DNA from: Actinomadura macra NBRC 14102
Lineage (GTDB): Bacteria; Actinomycetota; Actinomycetes; Streptosporangiales; Streptosporangiaceae
Direction: 5' to 3'
NCBI RefSeq assembly: GCF_001552215.1
Contig: NZ_BCQT01000004.1
Span: 248,001 to 312,000 of the forward strand
DNA length: 64,000 nucleotides
The notes beneath the pieces are model-generated. The model worked only from the letters and a program-made list of their open reading frames with translations, was not told where the DNA came from and searched no databases. A program made the position numbers and the translations under genes. Positions 28,726 to 37,156 of this stretch are shown here, in pieces (the first letter of the stretch is position 1; the number at the start of each line of letters is the position of its first letter).

Positions 28726-29289
28726 CTCCATCCGCGGCCCCCGCCGCGGCCGGGAGAACGCCGGGCGGAGCCTGACCAGCACCGGCAGATCAGGCATTCC
28801 GACCGTCCGCCGATACCGCTCGACCGGGCCCGCGCCCAGTTCGCCGTACACCTCGCCGAGGACGGAGTCGCCCTCGCACGTCACGGTCACCACGAGCCGC
28901 GGCCGGGTGAGAGTGCCGGTGAGGCGGATGCGCGGGTCGCTGACGCCGGGCAGCGCCGCGGCGTCCCGCGCCAGGTCGGCGGCGGCGGAGCGAGCGAGAT
29001 CGCGGGTTCTCGGGTCGAGGTCCGGCCGCCACTGCTGGACGAGGGCGCGGCCCTGGACGACCAGCCAGAGCTGCCCGGCCAGCGACAGCAGTTCGGTGAC
29101 GGCCGCGGCGGCCGGCAGGAACCATTCGCTGCCGCCCGCGAACCGGACCAGCGCCGGGTCGAGCGGCGGCCGGGCCGCGAGGCCGCCCGGCCCTGCGGAC
29201 AGGCCGTCCAGTCCCCCGAGCCCGAGCACCAGGGCGGCGGCTCCGCAGCTGAACAGCACCGCTCCGGTCACCGCCAGTGCGGCCCTCAT
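28717..29289 (-). CDS. AmaP-like membrane protein (second cluster)
   Basis: 190 residues. Two hydrophobic segments (about 4-27 and 55-80) and a soluble C-terminal domain with [21 protein letters not shown] and RLVVTVTCEGDSVLGEVY, patterned like the AmaP relative at 21884-22444. The TAG stop lies inside the terminator stem. GGAGG precedes ATG 29289. It forms a two-gene unit with the DUF6286-like gene just upstream. Confidence 0.65.
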   Translation of the reverse strand: MRAALAVTGAVLFSCGAAALVLGLGGLDGLSAGPGGLAARPPLDPALVRFAGGSEWFLPAAAAVTELLSLAGQLWLVVQGRALVQQWRPDLDPRTRDLARSAAADLARDAAALPGVSDPRIRLTGTLTRPRLVVTVTCEGDSVLGEVYGELGAGPVERYRRTVGMPDLPVLVRLRPAFSRPRRGPRMETA

Positions 29290-29310
29290 GTCAGTTCCTC
29301 CGCCGGCATG

Positions 29311-29925
29311 TCAGTCCTTCCGCCAGCTCAGCCGGACATCCACGGGCGGCCGGTACATCGGCTCGATGCCGTCCAGCCGGTCGTCGACCGCGCAATGGAC
29401 GAGCTCCTCCAGGTTCGCGGGGTTGCGGTAGCGGGTCGCGGCGCGGACGACGACCCGCCTGCGGAACACGCCCGCTCCCCGGACCCGGGCGCGCTCGATC
29501 CCCGGGACGCCCAGCGCCGCGTCCGCGAGGGAGCGGCGGAGCGCGGTACGGCCGAGGACGCCGGCGAGCCGCGGGTCCGAGCCGTCCAGCGGCACGCCGC
29601 GCAACCGGCCGGGCACCGCCGCCAGCAGCAGGGCGAGCCCGATGATCGTGAGCACCCCCGCACCGACCCGCACCCCGGGATGCCGCCAGGGCAGCCGCCC
29701 GAGAACGTCCACCACGCGGCCCGCGCCCGGTACGGGGTGGACGCCGGAGCCGAGCGCGGCGGCCAGCAACTCGATCGCGGCGGCCCCGCCGACGACGGTC
29801 ACCAGCAGCGCGGCGACCAGCCCGGCGAACGCCCGGCGCGGCCGGAGCTCCCGTGTGGCGAGCCGCCGCGCCTGCTGCCTGCTCTGCGTTTCGTGGATCA
29901 GGTCCCTGACCAGAGATTCGGCCAT
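29311..29925 (-). CDS. DUF6286-like membrane protein (second cluster)
   Basis: 204 residues from ATG 29925 (GGGGG just upstream); an in-frame start 14 codons earlier is less likely. Two membrane segments (about 33-56 and 88-107, GVLTIIGLALLLAAVPG) and a C-terminal domain with RTALRRSLADAALGVPGIERA and RRVVVRAATRYRNPANLEEL. It is a paralogue of 22444-23010. No Asp23-fold gene accompanies this second pair, so it may use the Asp23 proteins of the first cluster. Confidence 0.65.
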   Translation of the reverse strand: MAESLVRDLIHETQSRQQARRLATRELRPRRAFAGLVAALLVTVVGGAAAIELLAAALGSGVHPVPGAGRVVDVLGRLPWRHPGVRVGAGVLTIIGLALLLAAVPGRLRGVPLDGSDPRLAGVLGRTALRRSLADAALGVPGIERARVRGAGVFRRRVVVRAATRYRNPANLEELVHCAVDDRLDGIEPMYRPPVDVRLSWRKD

Positions 29926-30064
29926 CGCCACCCCCGTGAGCCATTGGCACGTTCGGACATCTGGCACGTCCGGACATCGCTACCCATGGTGAGGCAATGT
30001 CACGCGGAGTGAAACTCGCCATGCCGACATCCCGCACATCCGCCGTGGATTTCACGTGCGGGGC

Positions 30065-31081
30065 TCAGGGGGCATAGGCATTGCCGGGGCCGACCTTGAT
30101 CGGGTCCGGGGTGCAGGCGCCCCGCTTGCCGCGCTTGTCCCAGTCCACGGGCCGGCCCTTGAAGCTCTTGACGCGCCCCGGCCGCGGATACACCGTGCCG
30201 TAGGTGTTCCCGGCGAAGTAGTTGTCCTTCCCGCAGACGGGGTCGCGGGGGAACATGAAGTAGGAGAACAGCCCGTACCAGCCGGTGGTGCGGAACCGGT
30301 TGCCGATCACCCGGTTGCCGCTCGCCCCGTCGCTCGCCCGGACGGGATCGCCGCTGATCTTGAAGAACGTGTTGCCGGACACGGTGTTCCGGCTCGCGCC
30401 GTTGGAGAAGTAGACGCCGTGGATGCGGCTGTAGCTCGCCGGCTTCCTGTTCTCCAGCTCCCGGAAGTCGTTGCCCTGGATCGTCATGTTCCACGAGTTG
30501 TACATGTGGACGGCGCCGTACCCCTCGGCACCGTCCGCGTGGCGGGTGCCGAGCCTGCGGAAGACCATGTTCCGGACCGAACCGCCCGTGATCCTCTTCC
30601 CGGACGCCTTGTCGCCTCTGAACAGGATCCCGCCGGCGGTGTAGTTCTGGACGGTGATACCGCTGACGTGCGTCTTCGCGCTCCCGGCACGCACCGTCAG
30701 CCAGTAGCCGTCACGGCCGCCCCCGTCGTAGACGACCCGGCCCGTCCCCTTCTCCGGCCGGATCACGATGTCGCCGCCCGCCGGCGAGTACGTCCATTCG
30801 ACTGACTCGTCCCGATACGTTCCACCCTGGACGAGGACCGTCCCGGTGGACGCGCCCTTCTCCTCCAGCACCTGCTGGGCCTCCGCCAATGACGAGACCG
30901 TGAGCCCCGCCTTCTGCCGGGCACCGCCGTCCGGGGCCACGTGGACGACGACCTTCCCGCCCTCGCCCGCGCCGGTCGGTGCAGCCCGGTGAGGGGCGGG
31001 CTCCAAGGCCACCGCGCCCAGCGCTCCAACGGCCACCGCGGCGGTGGTGGCCGAGCCGATCAGCATCCCGCGCCTGCGCAT
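30065..31081 (-). CDS. Secreted right-handed beta-helix protein
   Basis: 338 residues. The N-terminus MRRRGMLIG plus a hydrophobic stretch looks like a signal peptide, possibly Tat-dependent. The body (about 100-320) is a parallel beta-helix with repeated G-N-x-F-type rungs: SGITVQNYTAGGILFRGD, MTIQGNDFREL, NTVSGNTFFKISG, NRVIGNRF and NYFAGNTYG. This fold is shared by polysaccharide lyases, pectate-lyase-like proteins and carbohydrate-binding surface proteins. No catalytic triad can be assigned. Target glycan unknown. Confidence 0.78.
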   Translation of the reverse strand: MRRRGMLIGSATTAAVAVGALGAVALEPAPHRAAPTGAGEGGKVVVHVAPDGGARQKAGLTVSSLAEAQQVLEEKGASTGTVLVQGGTYRDESVEWTYSPAGGDIVIRPEKGTGRVVYDGGGRDGYWLTVRAGSAKTHVSGITVQNYTAGGILFRGDKASGKRITGGSVRNMVFRRLGTRHADGAEGYGAVHMYNSWNMTIQGNDFRELENRKPASYSRIHGVYFSNGASRNTVSGNTFFKISGDPVRASDGASGNRVIGNRFRTTGWYGLFSYFMFPRDPVCGKDNYFAGNTYGTVYPRPGRVKSFKGRPVDWDKRGKRGACTPDPIKVGPGNAYAP

Positions 31082-31195
31082 AGTCCGACTCCTCGCTCCA
31101 TCGACTGATCGGCAAGGACGCTACGGAGCAGGAATGCGCCGCCCTAGGGCCCTAGGACCCCGGGTGGCGCGGGCGAAGACCCCAAGCGGGACGGT

Positions 31196-32056
31196 TCAGC
31201 GGAAGACGACCGTCCGGTCACCGTTGAGCAGGACGCGGTGCTCGGCGTGCCAGCGGACGGCGCGGGCCAAGGCCAGGCATTCAACGTCGCGCCCTACGGC
31301 CACCAGTTCCTCGGGACTGTGGGTGTGGTCGACACGCGCGACTTCCTGCTCGATGATCGGCCCCTCGTCCAGGTCAGCGGTGACGTAGTGGGCGGTCGCG
31401 CCGATCACCTTGACGCCGCGGGCGTGCGCCTGGTGGTAGGGGCGGGCGCCCTTGAAGCTCGGCAGGAACGAGTGGTGGATATTGATGATCATGCCGGGGA
31501 GTTTGGCGCAGAAGTCGTCCGACAGGATCTGCATATAGCGGGCGAGGACCACCAGGTCGACGCGGTAGTGCTCGACCAGGGTGAGGACCTCGGCCTCCTG
31601 CGCCGCCTTGCCGCCCGTGCCGACCGGCAGATGGTGGTAGTCGATCCCGTACGACTGGGTGAGCGGCCGCAGGTCCGGATGGTTGGACGCGACGGCGGCG
31701 ATGTCGATGTCGAGCAGCCCGGACCGCTGCCGGTAGAGCAGGTCGTTCAGGCAGTGCCCGCCCTTCGACACCATGATCAGCACGCGCGGGCGGAACGCGA
31801 GGTCGTGCAGGTGCCACTGCAGACCGAGCTCGGAGGCCAGGGACGCGAACGCGCCGCGCAGCTCGTCGGCGTCCGCGCCCGGGGTGGCGCCGGGCGTCCC
31901 CGCGAACTGCACCCGCATGAAGAACGTGTCGGACTCGCGGTCGCTGAACTGCTGGCACTCCAGGATGTTGCACCCGCGCTCGGCCAGCAGCCCCGAGACG
32001 GCGGCGACGATTCCCGGCCGGTCGGGGCACGACAGGGTCAGCACATATTCGGTCAC
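31196..32056 (-). CDS. purU: Formyltetrahydrofolate deformylase
   Basis: 286 residues. N-terminal ACT domain (about 1-85, YVLTLSCPDRPGIVAAVSG), then a formyltransferase-fold catalytic domain: MVSKGGHCLNDLLYR, INIHHSFLPSFKGARPYHQA (Asn/His catalytic region) and GATAHYVTADLDEGPIIEQ. It hydrolyses 10-formyl-THF to formate and THF, balancing one-carbon pools; this complements the gcvT-gcvH-glyA genes earlier in the window. The gene stands alone. Confidence 0.95.
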   Translation of the reverse strand: MTEYVLTLSCPDRPGIVAAVSGLLAERGCNILECQQFSDRESDTFFMRVQFAGTPGATPGADADELRGAFASLASELGLQWHLHDLAFRPRVLIMVSKGGHCLNDLLYRQRSGLLDIDIAAVASNHPDLRPLTQSYGIDYHHLPVGTGGKAAQEAEVLTLVEHYRVDLVVLARYMQILSDDFCAKLPGMIINIHHSFLPSFKGARPYHQAHARGVKVIGATAHYVTADLDEGPIIEQEVARVDHTHSPEELVAVGRDVECLALARAVRWHAEHRVLLNGDRTVVFR

Positions 32057-32230
32057 GGTGTCTCTCTAGCCGCGGTCAATGGTGAACCTGGGCCGCTGGG
32101 CACGGAACCGCAGCTCAGAGCCCGAAAGAGCCCAGGACGATTGGTACGAGCTTACGTGCCGCCGCACCGTCCTGCTCCCGTTCCCGACCGAGCTGTATCT
32201 CAAAGTAACCAAGCCGTCACGCAAACACGC

Positions 32231-32836
32231 TCAGGTAGATATCAACCCAGCCAGCTGGGTGAGGGCGGTGGTGATCTCCGCGGGGGTGCGGCCTTGGGCG
32301 CGCTGGTGGGCGTAGAGCTCGGACGCAAGGGGCGCGAGGAGCACGTCGGCGAGCGCGTCCGGGCCGGGGACGCCGGCGGTGGCCAGCAGCATCCGGACGT
32401 GGGCGCGCCAGAACCCGTACGCACCGGTGGTCAGCCGCGTGCCGCCGGCCTCGGCGCCGAGGACGAGGTCGATGTGCGCTTCGAGCAACTCGACCATGGC
32501 GGCGTAGAAGGCGGCGAGGCGCTCGGCAGGCGGGGCGCCGGGGCCGAGGGGCGGGTCACCGCGCAGCAGCCGCTCCTGGAGGCGGCGCTCGTGCTCGTCC
32601 AGTAGCGCGAGGGCGATGGAGGTCGTGTCGGGGTAGCGGCGGTAGAGCGTGCCGCGCCCGACGCCCGCGGCCTTGGCGATGTCGTCCATGGTGACGGCGC
32701 GCGGATCGCCGGCGGCGAACAGGCCGGCCGCGGCATCGAGGACCCGCGTCCGGTTGCGGGCGGCGTCGGCGCGTTCGCGGGGGCGGGCGTCCCCGCCCGC
32801 CGGACGGCCGGTGAGCAGGTCGGTGCGGCGTTCCAT
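32231..32836 (-). CDS. TetR-family regulator of the azoreductase/SMR operon
   Basis: 201 residues from ATG 32836. TetR helix-turn-helix: AAAGLFAAGDPRAVTMDDI and AGVGRGTLYRRYPDTTSI (about residues 34-75), with a helical ligand domain behind. It is divergent from azoR. Two inverted repeats of the form GGACA-N3-TGTCC lie between the starts (32866-32882 and 32913-32929), the expected operator. Ligand unknown; quinone-, dye- or biocide-like compounds are plausible from the target genes. Confidence 0.87.
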   Translation of the reverse strand: MERRTDLLTGRPAGGDARPRERADAARNRTRVLDAAAGLFAAGDPRAVTMDDIAKAAGVGRGTLYRRYPDTTSIALALLDEHERRLQERLLRGDPPLGPGAPPAERLAAFYAAMVELLEAHIDLVLGAEAGGTRLTTGAYGFWRAHVRMLLATAGVPGPDALADVLLAPLASELYAHQRAQGRTPAEITTALTQLAGLIST

Positions 32837-32865
32837 CCCGCCGACTGTAACCGACGAAACAAGAA

Positions 32866-32929
32866 GTGGACAAGGTGTCCACATTCGGGTTAGAGTCAGC
32901 GCCGGGAATCAACCGGACATGCTGTCCAC
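32866..32929. promoter_or_regulatory. Two TetR operator copies (GGACA-N3-TGTCC)
   Basis: GTGGACA-agg-TGTCCAC at 32866-32882 is a perfect 7-base inverted repeat. CCGGACA-tgc-TGTCCAC at 32913-32929 repeats the core. They are 47 bases apart, and the second ends 13 bases before the azoR start, directly ahead of its AAAGGAG ribosome site. This arrangement fits repression of both divergent genes. Confidence 0.75.
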
Positions 32930-32942
32930 TTAAAGGAGAATC

Positions 32943-33590
32943 ATGACCACGCTGCTGCACCTGGACTCCAGCGCCCGGCGCCGCTCCGTCAGCCGGGAGG
33001 TCGGGGACGCGTTCGCCGCCGCCTGGCGGGAGGCGAACCCGGACGGCCACTACGTCCACCGCGACCTGGCGGCCGATCCCGTGCCCTTCATCGGCGAGGC
33101 GTGGACGGACCTGTGCGACTACGTCCTGGCCAACGGGATCACCGAGATCGCCCGCTACAAGGAGGCCGTCCGGACGCCGGACCAGGCCGCGGCGTGGGCG
33201 GTCCTTGAGCCGCTGCTGGACGAACTGGTCGCCGCCGACGTCGTCCTGATCGCCACGCCCATGTACAACTTCTCCGTCCCGGCCTCCCTCAAGGCGTGGA
33301 TCGACCAGGTCACGTTCCCGCGGATGTCGCTGGCCGGGCGGCGGTTCGTGATCGCCTCGGCGCGCGGCGGCTCGTACGCGCCCGGCGCGCCCCGCGAACC
33401 GTATGACCACCAGGAGCGGTTCCTCCGCGACTTCATCGCCGGGCACTTCGGGGTGGAGGACGTGGCGGGGGTGGCCGCCGAACTGGTGAACAGCCGCCTC
33501 GACCCGGCGCTGGAGCGGCTGCGCGCCGTCCACGAGCAGTCGTACGCGGACGCGCTGCGGACGGCCCGCACACTCGGGGCGGAGTACTGA
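32943..33590 (+). CDS. azoR: FMN-dependent NADH:quinone oxidoreductase / azoreductase
   Basis: 215 residues, flavodoxin-like fold. LHLDSSARRRSVSREV is the FMN phosphate loop, ATPMYNFSVPASLKAWIDQV the FMN/dimer segment and ASARGGSY the isoalloxazine-side loop. The family reduces quinones and azo compounds with NADH. It shares an operon with an SMR exporter (stop and start overlap as TGATG) and is preceded by a tandem TetR operator, so it looks like an inducible detoxification unit. Confidence 0.92.
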   Translation: MTTLLHLDSSARRRSVSREVGDAFAAAWREANPDGHYVHRDLAADPVPFIGEAWTDLCDYVLANGITEIARYKEAVRTPDQAAAWAVLEPLLDELVAADVVLIATPMYNFSVPASLKAWIDQVTFPRMSLAGRRFVIASARGGSYAPGAPREPYDHQERFLRDFIAGHFGVEDVAGVAAELVNSRLDPALERLRAVHEQSYADALRTARTLGAEY

Positions 33591-33922
33591 TGGGCTGGAT
33601 TCTGCTCGGGCTGGCCGGGCTCGTCGAGATCGCCTTCTCGCAGAGCATCCGCCCGACGGAGAGCTTCACGCGTCCGCTGCCCACGCTCGTGTGCTTCGCG
33701 CTCGGCGCCTTCTCGATCTATCTGCTGTCGCACGCGATGCGCACGCTGCCGGTCGGCACCTCGTACGCGGTGTTCACCGGGATCGGCGCGGTCGGCGCCA
33801 TCGCGCTCGGCATCGTCGTCCAGAAGGACCCGGTCAGCGCCGGACGGGCGGCGGCGCTCAGCCTGATCATCGCCGGGATCGTCCTCGCCCGCGCCACCAC
33901 CCCGGAGACCGGGTCGTCGTAG
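33590..33922 (+). CDS. Small multidrug resistance (SMR) family transporter, Gdx/SugE-like
   Basis: 110 residues, four membrane helices. The membrane-embedded Glu is in LAGLVEIAFS (about residue 13), and LPVGTSYAVFTGIGAVGA is closer to Gdx/SugE than to EmrE. Gdx members export guanidinium, other SMR proteins cationic biocides. Since it is translationally coupled to an azoreductase under a TetR and no guanidine riboswitch is seen, export of a quaternary or aromatic cation is at least as likely as guanidinium. Confidence 0.85.
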   Translation: MGWILLGLAGLVEIAFSQSIRPTESFTRPLPTLVCFALGAFSIYLLSHAMRTLPVGTSYAVFTGIGAVGAIALGIVVQKDPVSAGRAAALSLIIAGIVLARATTPETGSS

Positions 33923-33984
33923 TGCCGGCACTTTCGTCTACTGGTGAGTAGTTTGTGGGACGGCGTCGAGGTTACCTTGCCTCC

Positions 33985-34914
33985 ATGCGGCGATTCGTGT
34001 GCCTGGCGATGGCGGTCACCCTCGTCCTTGCGGGATGCACCGAATCCAAGGGCGCCAAGGGACGCGACGACGCACGCCCTACCGAGATCGACGGGATTCC
34101 GACCAGTGCGGGCACGCACAAGCGGAAGCTGGACGTCGGCACCATCGGACACCGCGAATACCTGCTGCACGTCCCGTCCAAAATAGCGCGAGGCACCTGG
34201 CGGGACGGCCGGCCGGCCGACCCGCCCGCGCTCGTCATCGCGCTGCACGGCGGGCTCGCCACCATGGGGCGAATGCGGACGCTGACCGGGTTCGACGGCC
34301 TGGCCGACGAGAAGGGCTTCCTCGTCGCCTACCCCGACGGGTTCATGACGACGTGGAACGCCGGGGACTGCTGTGGCCCGGCCAAGCTCGCGCACACCGA
34401 CGACGTCGGGTTCCTGAGCAAGCTGATCGGCGAGTTGACCGGCGCCGGGCTCGCCGATCCGGACCGCGTCTACGTCACCGGCTTCTCCAACGGCGCGGGG
34501 ATGGCCTACCGGCTGGCCTGCGAGAAGCCCGCCGAGGTCGCGGCGATCGGGGTGGTCGAGGGGGCGCTGGTGACCCGTTGCGACCCGAACCGTGCGGTCT
34601 CAGCGATGATCTTCCATGGAACGGCCGACCGGAGCGTCCCGTTCCACGGTGGGGGCCGGCGCGACATCAACGACGGGCGGCCGTTTCCGCCCGTCTCGTC
34701 CGCGGTGGACTTCTGGCGCAAGGTCGATGGCCTGCCAGAACTCGGCGCGCGGGTGCGCACCCCGGGCCGCGGCACGGAGTGCGCGAGCACCGGCAAGGGA
34801 CGGGGCGGCGCCGAGGTGACCTTCTGCAAGATCGATGGCGGGACGCACGCATGGCCGTCTGGAGCGACCGCCATGCTGTGGGACTTCTTCGCCGCGCACC
34901 CGCGTGCCCGGTGA
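33985..34914 (+). CDS. Lipoprotein esterase of the PHB-depolymerase/LpqC family
   Basis: 309 residues. A lipoprotein signal peptide ends LVLAGC with the lipidated Cys at residue 18. The alpha/beta-hydrolase domain carries LVIALHGGL (oxyanion region), GFSNGAGM with the nucleophile Ser168, and a C-terminal DGGTHAWPS with the catalytic His. This matches the mycobacterial LpqC/feruloyl-esterase/PHB-depolymerase group of extracellular esterases. Substrate unknown. ATG 33985 is used because it starts the signal peptide; the frame opens 10 codons earlier. Confidence 0.87.
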   Translation: MRRFVCLAMAVTLVLAGCTESKGAKGRDDARPTEIDGIPTSAGTHKRKLDVGTIGHREYLLHVPSKIARGTWRDGRPADPPALVIALHGGLATMGRMRTLTGFDGLADEKGFLVAYPDGFMTTWNAGDCCGPAKLAHTDDVGFLSKLIGELTGAGLADPDRVYVTGFSNGAGMAYRLACEKPAEVAAIGVVEGALVTRCDPNRAVSAMIFHGTADRSVPFHGGGRRDINDGRPFPPVSSAVDFWRKVDGLPELGARVRTPGRGTECASTGKGRGGAEVTFCKIDGGTHAWPSGATAMLWDFFAAHPRAR

Positions 34915-34922
34915 GCGGGCAT

Positions 34923-34941
34923 ATATGAGATCTTTTCATAT
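34923..34941. promoter_or_regulatory. AT-rich inverted repeat before the aldolase-like gene
   Basis: ATATGA and TCATAT flank a 7-base centre in an AT-rich island just upstream of the gene starting at 34971. It could be an operator or part of the promoter. Confidence 0.35.
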
Positions 34942-34970
34942 TAGGACGGTAGGCTGGCGGGGTGACCGCC

Positions 34971-36155
34971 ATGAACCTCCGGGACCGCTACGACGCCGCG
35001 ACCTCCGGTCTTGAGGCGCCGCTCGCCGTCGTCGATCTCACCGCCCTGCGCGCGAACGCCGCCGCTCTCGTCCGCCGCGCCGCCGGCAAGCCCATCCGGG
35101 TGGCGAGCAAGTCGGTGCGCTGCCGTGCCGTCCTGGAGGAGGTCCTCGCCATGGACGGGTTCGCCGGGATCATGGCGTTCACCCTCCCCGAGGCCCTCTG
35201 GCTGGTGCGGGAGGGAGTGAGCGACGACGTCCTCGTCGCCTACCCGACCACCGACCGCACCGCGCTGTCGGCCCTCGCCGCCGACCCCGCAGCGGCCCAG
35301 AAGATCACGTTGATGACCGACTCCCCCGCGCATCTGGACCTGATCGAGGACGCGACGGACGGCCGCCGGATCCGGGTGTGCATCGATATCGACGCCTCGT
35401 ACCGCCCGCTCGGCGGCCGGGTCAGGATCGGCGCCCTGAGGTCGCCGCTGCACACGCCCGCGCAGGTGGGCGCGCTCGTTGAGCTGATCCTCAAGCGTCC
35501 CTCCCTCGCCCTCGTCGGGCTGATGGCCTACGAGTCGCAGATCGCCGGCGTCGGGGACCTCCCACCTGGACGGCCCGCCCGCGCGCGCGCCATCCGCGCC
35601 ATGCAGCGCCGGTCCAGGATCGAGCTGGCCCGGCGCCGCGCCACGATCGTCCGCGCCGTCCTCGACCTCACCGAACTGGAGTTCGTCAACGGCGGCGGCA
35701 CCGGCAGCGTCGAGTCGACCGCGGCCGAGCGCGCCGTCACCGAGGTCGCCGCCGGGTCCGGGCTCTACCATCCGCACCTGTTCGACCAGTACTCCGGCTT
35801 CACCGGACGGCCCGCCGCGCTGTTCGCGCTGCCCGTCGTCCGCCGGCCCCGCCCCGGCGCCGTCACCTGTCTCGGCGGCGGCTACCTCGCCTCCGGCCCC
35901 GCCGACCACCTCCGCCTGCCCCAGCCCTACCTGCCGAGCGGGCTGTCCTACAACCCCGACGAAGGCGCTGGCGAGGTGCAGACCCCGCTGCTCGGCCGCG
36001 CCGCCGACCTGCTCGACATCGGCGATCGGGTCTGGTTCCGGCACACCAAGGCCGGCGAGCTGTGCGAGCGGTTCGCCGCCCTGCACCTCATCGAGGGCGA
36101 CCGGTTCGTCCGGACCGTCCCCACCTACCGGGGCGAGGGACACACCTTCCTCTGA
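34971..36155 (+). CDS. D-threonine-aldolase-like PLP enzyme (alanine-racemase fold)
   Basis: 394 residues. The N-terminal PLP barrel has VASKSVRCRAVLEEVL, with the Schiff-base lysine in ASKS. FAGIMAFTLPEALWL, VCIDIDASYRP and LEFVNGGGTGSVESTA (phosphate-binding glycines) follow. The C-terminal beta domain ends WFRHTKAGELCERF, typical of metal-dependent D-threonine aldolase-like enzymes with His and Cys metal ligands. It is often annotated as amino-acid deaminase/aldolase. ATG 34971 is preferred (GGGG 6-8 bases upstream); GTG 34962 is possible. Confidence 0.75.
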   Translation: MNLRDRYDAATSGLEAPLAVVDLTALRANAAALVRRAAGKPIRVASKSVRCRAVLEEVLAMDGFAGIMAFTLPEALWLVREGVSDDVLVAYPTTDRTALSALAADPAAAQKITLMTDSPAHLDLIEDATDGRRIRVCIDIDASYRPLGGRVRIGALRSPLHTPAQVGALVELILKRPSLALVGLMAYESQIAGVGDLPPGRPARARAIRAMQRRSRIELARRRATIVRAVLDLTELEFVNGGGTGSVESTAAERAVTEVAAGSGLYHPHLFDQYSGFTGRPAALFALPVVRRPRPGAVTCLGGGYLASGPADHLRLPQPYLPSGLSYNPDEGAGEVQTPLLGRAADLLDIGDRVWFRHTKAGELCERFAALHLIEGDRFVRTVPTYRGEGHTFL

Positions 36156-36180
36156 CCAACGGCCGGATAGGTTGGGCGAT

Positions 36181-36849
36181 ATGAGCGACGCTCCCCTGAT
36201 CAGTGTCCGCGGCGAGGCCGTGCTGGAGGTCGAGCCCGAGATCGCCCGGCTGTCGGTGTACGTCCAGTCGCACGAGAACGACCGGCGCACCGCGCTCGAC
36301 CGCCTCGTCGAGCGCAACCAGCAGTGCCTCGACCTCGTCAAGTCCTACGGCGACGCGGTGGAGAAGCTGGAGACCGGTGGCCTGTCCATCACCCCGTTGC
36401 TGCGCCACCGGCGCCGTGAGGGCGACATCCGCGCCTACCAGGGCACCAGCTGGATCAAGATCACCGTGTGTGACTTCGCGGTGCTCGGCGAGCTCGTGAC
36501 GCGCCTCGGCGATCTGGAGCGCACCGCCGTCAACGGCCCCGACTGGGCGCTGCGGCGCGACAGCGAGGTCTACGCGCGGGCCGCCCGGCAGGCCGCGCAC
36601 GAGGCCGTCGCCCGCGCCCGCAGCTACGCCGAGGCGCTCGGTGCCCGGCTCACCGGCCTCGTCGAGCTGGCGGACGAGGGGCTCACCAGCAACGACGCCG
36701 GCGGCGGCCCGGTCACGCTGGCCGCCGCGTACGGGGCCGCGCCCGGCTCCCAGGATCAGCCCGAGGCGATCGACCTGGAACCGGCCTCGCAGATCGTCCG
36801 CGCCGCCGTGGAGGCCCGCTTCACCGCCACGGCCCCCACCCTGGACTGA
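36181..36849 (+). CDS. SIMPL (DUF541) domain protein
   Basis: 222 residues, no signal peptide, so probably cytoplasmic. ISVRGEAVLEVEPEIARLSVYVQ is the family's first strand pair in this form. The middle has YQGTSWIKITV and the C-terminal half AAHEAVARARSYAEALGARL. SIMPL proteins form oligomeric beta/alpha assemblies; the function in actinobacteria is unknown. It lies 25 bases after the aldolase-like gene and may be co-transcribed. Confidence 0.8.
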   Translation: MSDAPLISVRGEAVLEVEPEIARLSVYVQSHENDRRTALDRLVERNQQCLDLVKSYGDAVEKLETGGLSITPLLRHRRREGDIRAYQGTSWIKITVCDFAVLGELVTRLGDLERTAVNGPDWALRRDSEVYARAARQAAHEAVARARSYAEALGARLTGLVELADEGLTSNDAGGGPVTLAAAYGAAPGSQDQPEAIDLEPASQIVRAAVEARFTATAPTLD

Positions 36850-36880
36850 ACGGGGCCGCGCCCGTCCCCGTACTGAGGGC

Positions 36881-37156
36881 GTGGGACTAACGAACTGCGG
36901 CGCGTACCGTCTCGGCCTCGGCGTCTACGCCCTCGGGCGGCTCGTCGGCGCGGAGGCCGACGCGCTGTCGACCCACCTGGCCGGCTGCCCGCGGTGCCGC
37001 GCCGAACTGGCCGAGCTGCGCGGCGTCGCCGACGTGCTCGCCAGGACGCTCCCGGCACGGCGAGGCGCCGGCCGCGGACCGCGCACCGGCGCCCGGGCGA
37101 CCAGGCTCAGCGGCGTCTGCGCCTACGGCGCCACAGGACGAGGGCGGTCACGGTGA
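36881..37156 (+). CDS. Small zinc-finger (anti-sigma-type) protein
   Basis: 91 residues, GTG start with GAGGG upstream. LGVYALGRLVGAEADALSTHLAGCPRC contains the H-x3-C-x2-C zinc site of anti-sigma factors (zf-HC2), followed by RAELAELRGVADVLART. The membrane helix and sensor domain of ordinary anti-sigma factors are missing, and no sigma factor gene is adjacent, so it is an orphan or truncated form. Its last 50 bases overlap the convergent DUF3618 gene. Confidence 0.6.
   Translation: MGLTNCGAYRLGLGVYALGRLVGAEADALSTHLAGCPRCRAELAELRGVADVLARTLPARRGAGRGPRTGARATRLSGVCAYGATGRGRSR

Noticed and set aside
33590-33922. Guanidine (ykkC) riboswitch before the Gdx-like SMR gene
   Set aside because: There is no leader: the gene overlaps the azoR stop, and the only upstream signals are TetR operators.
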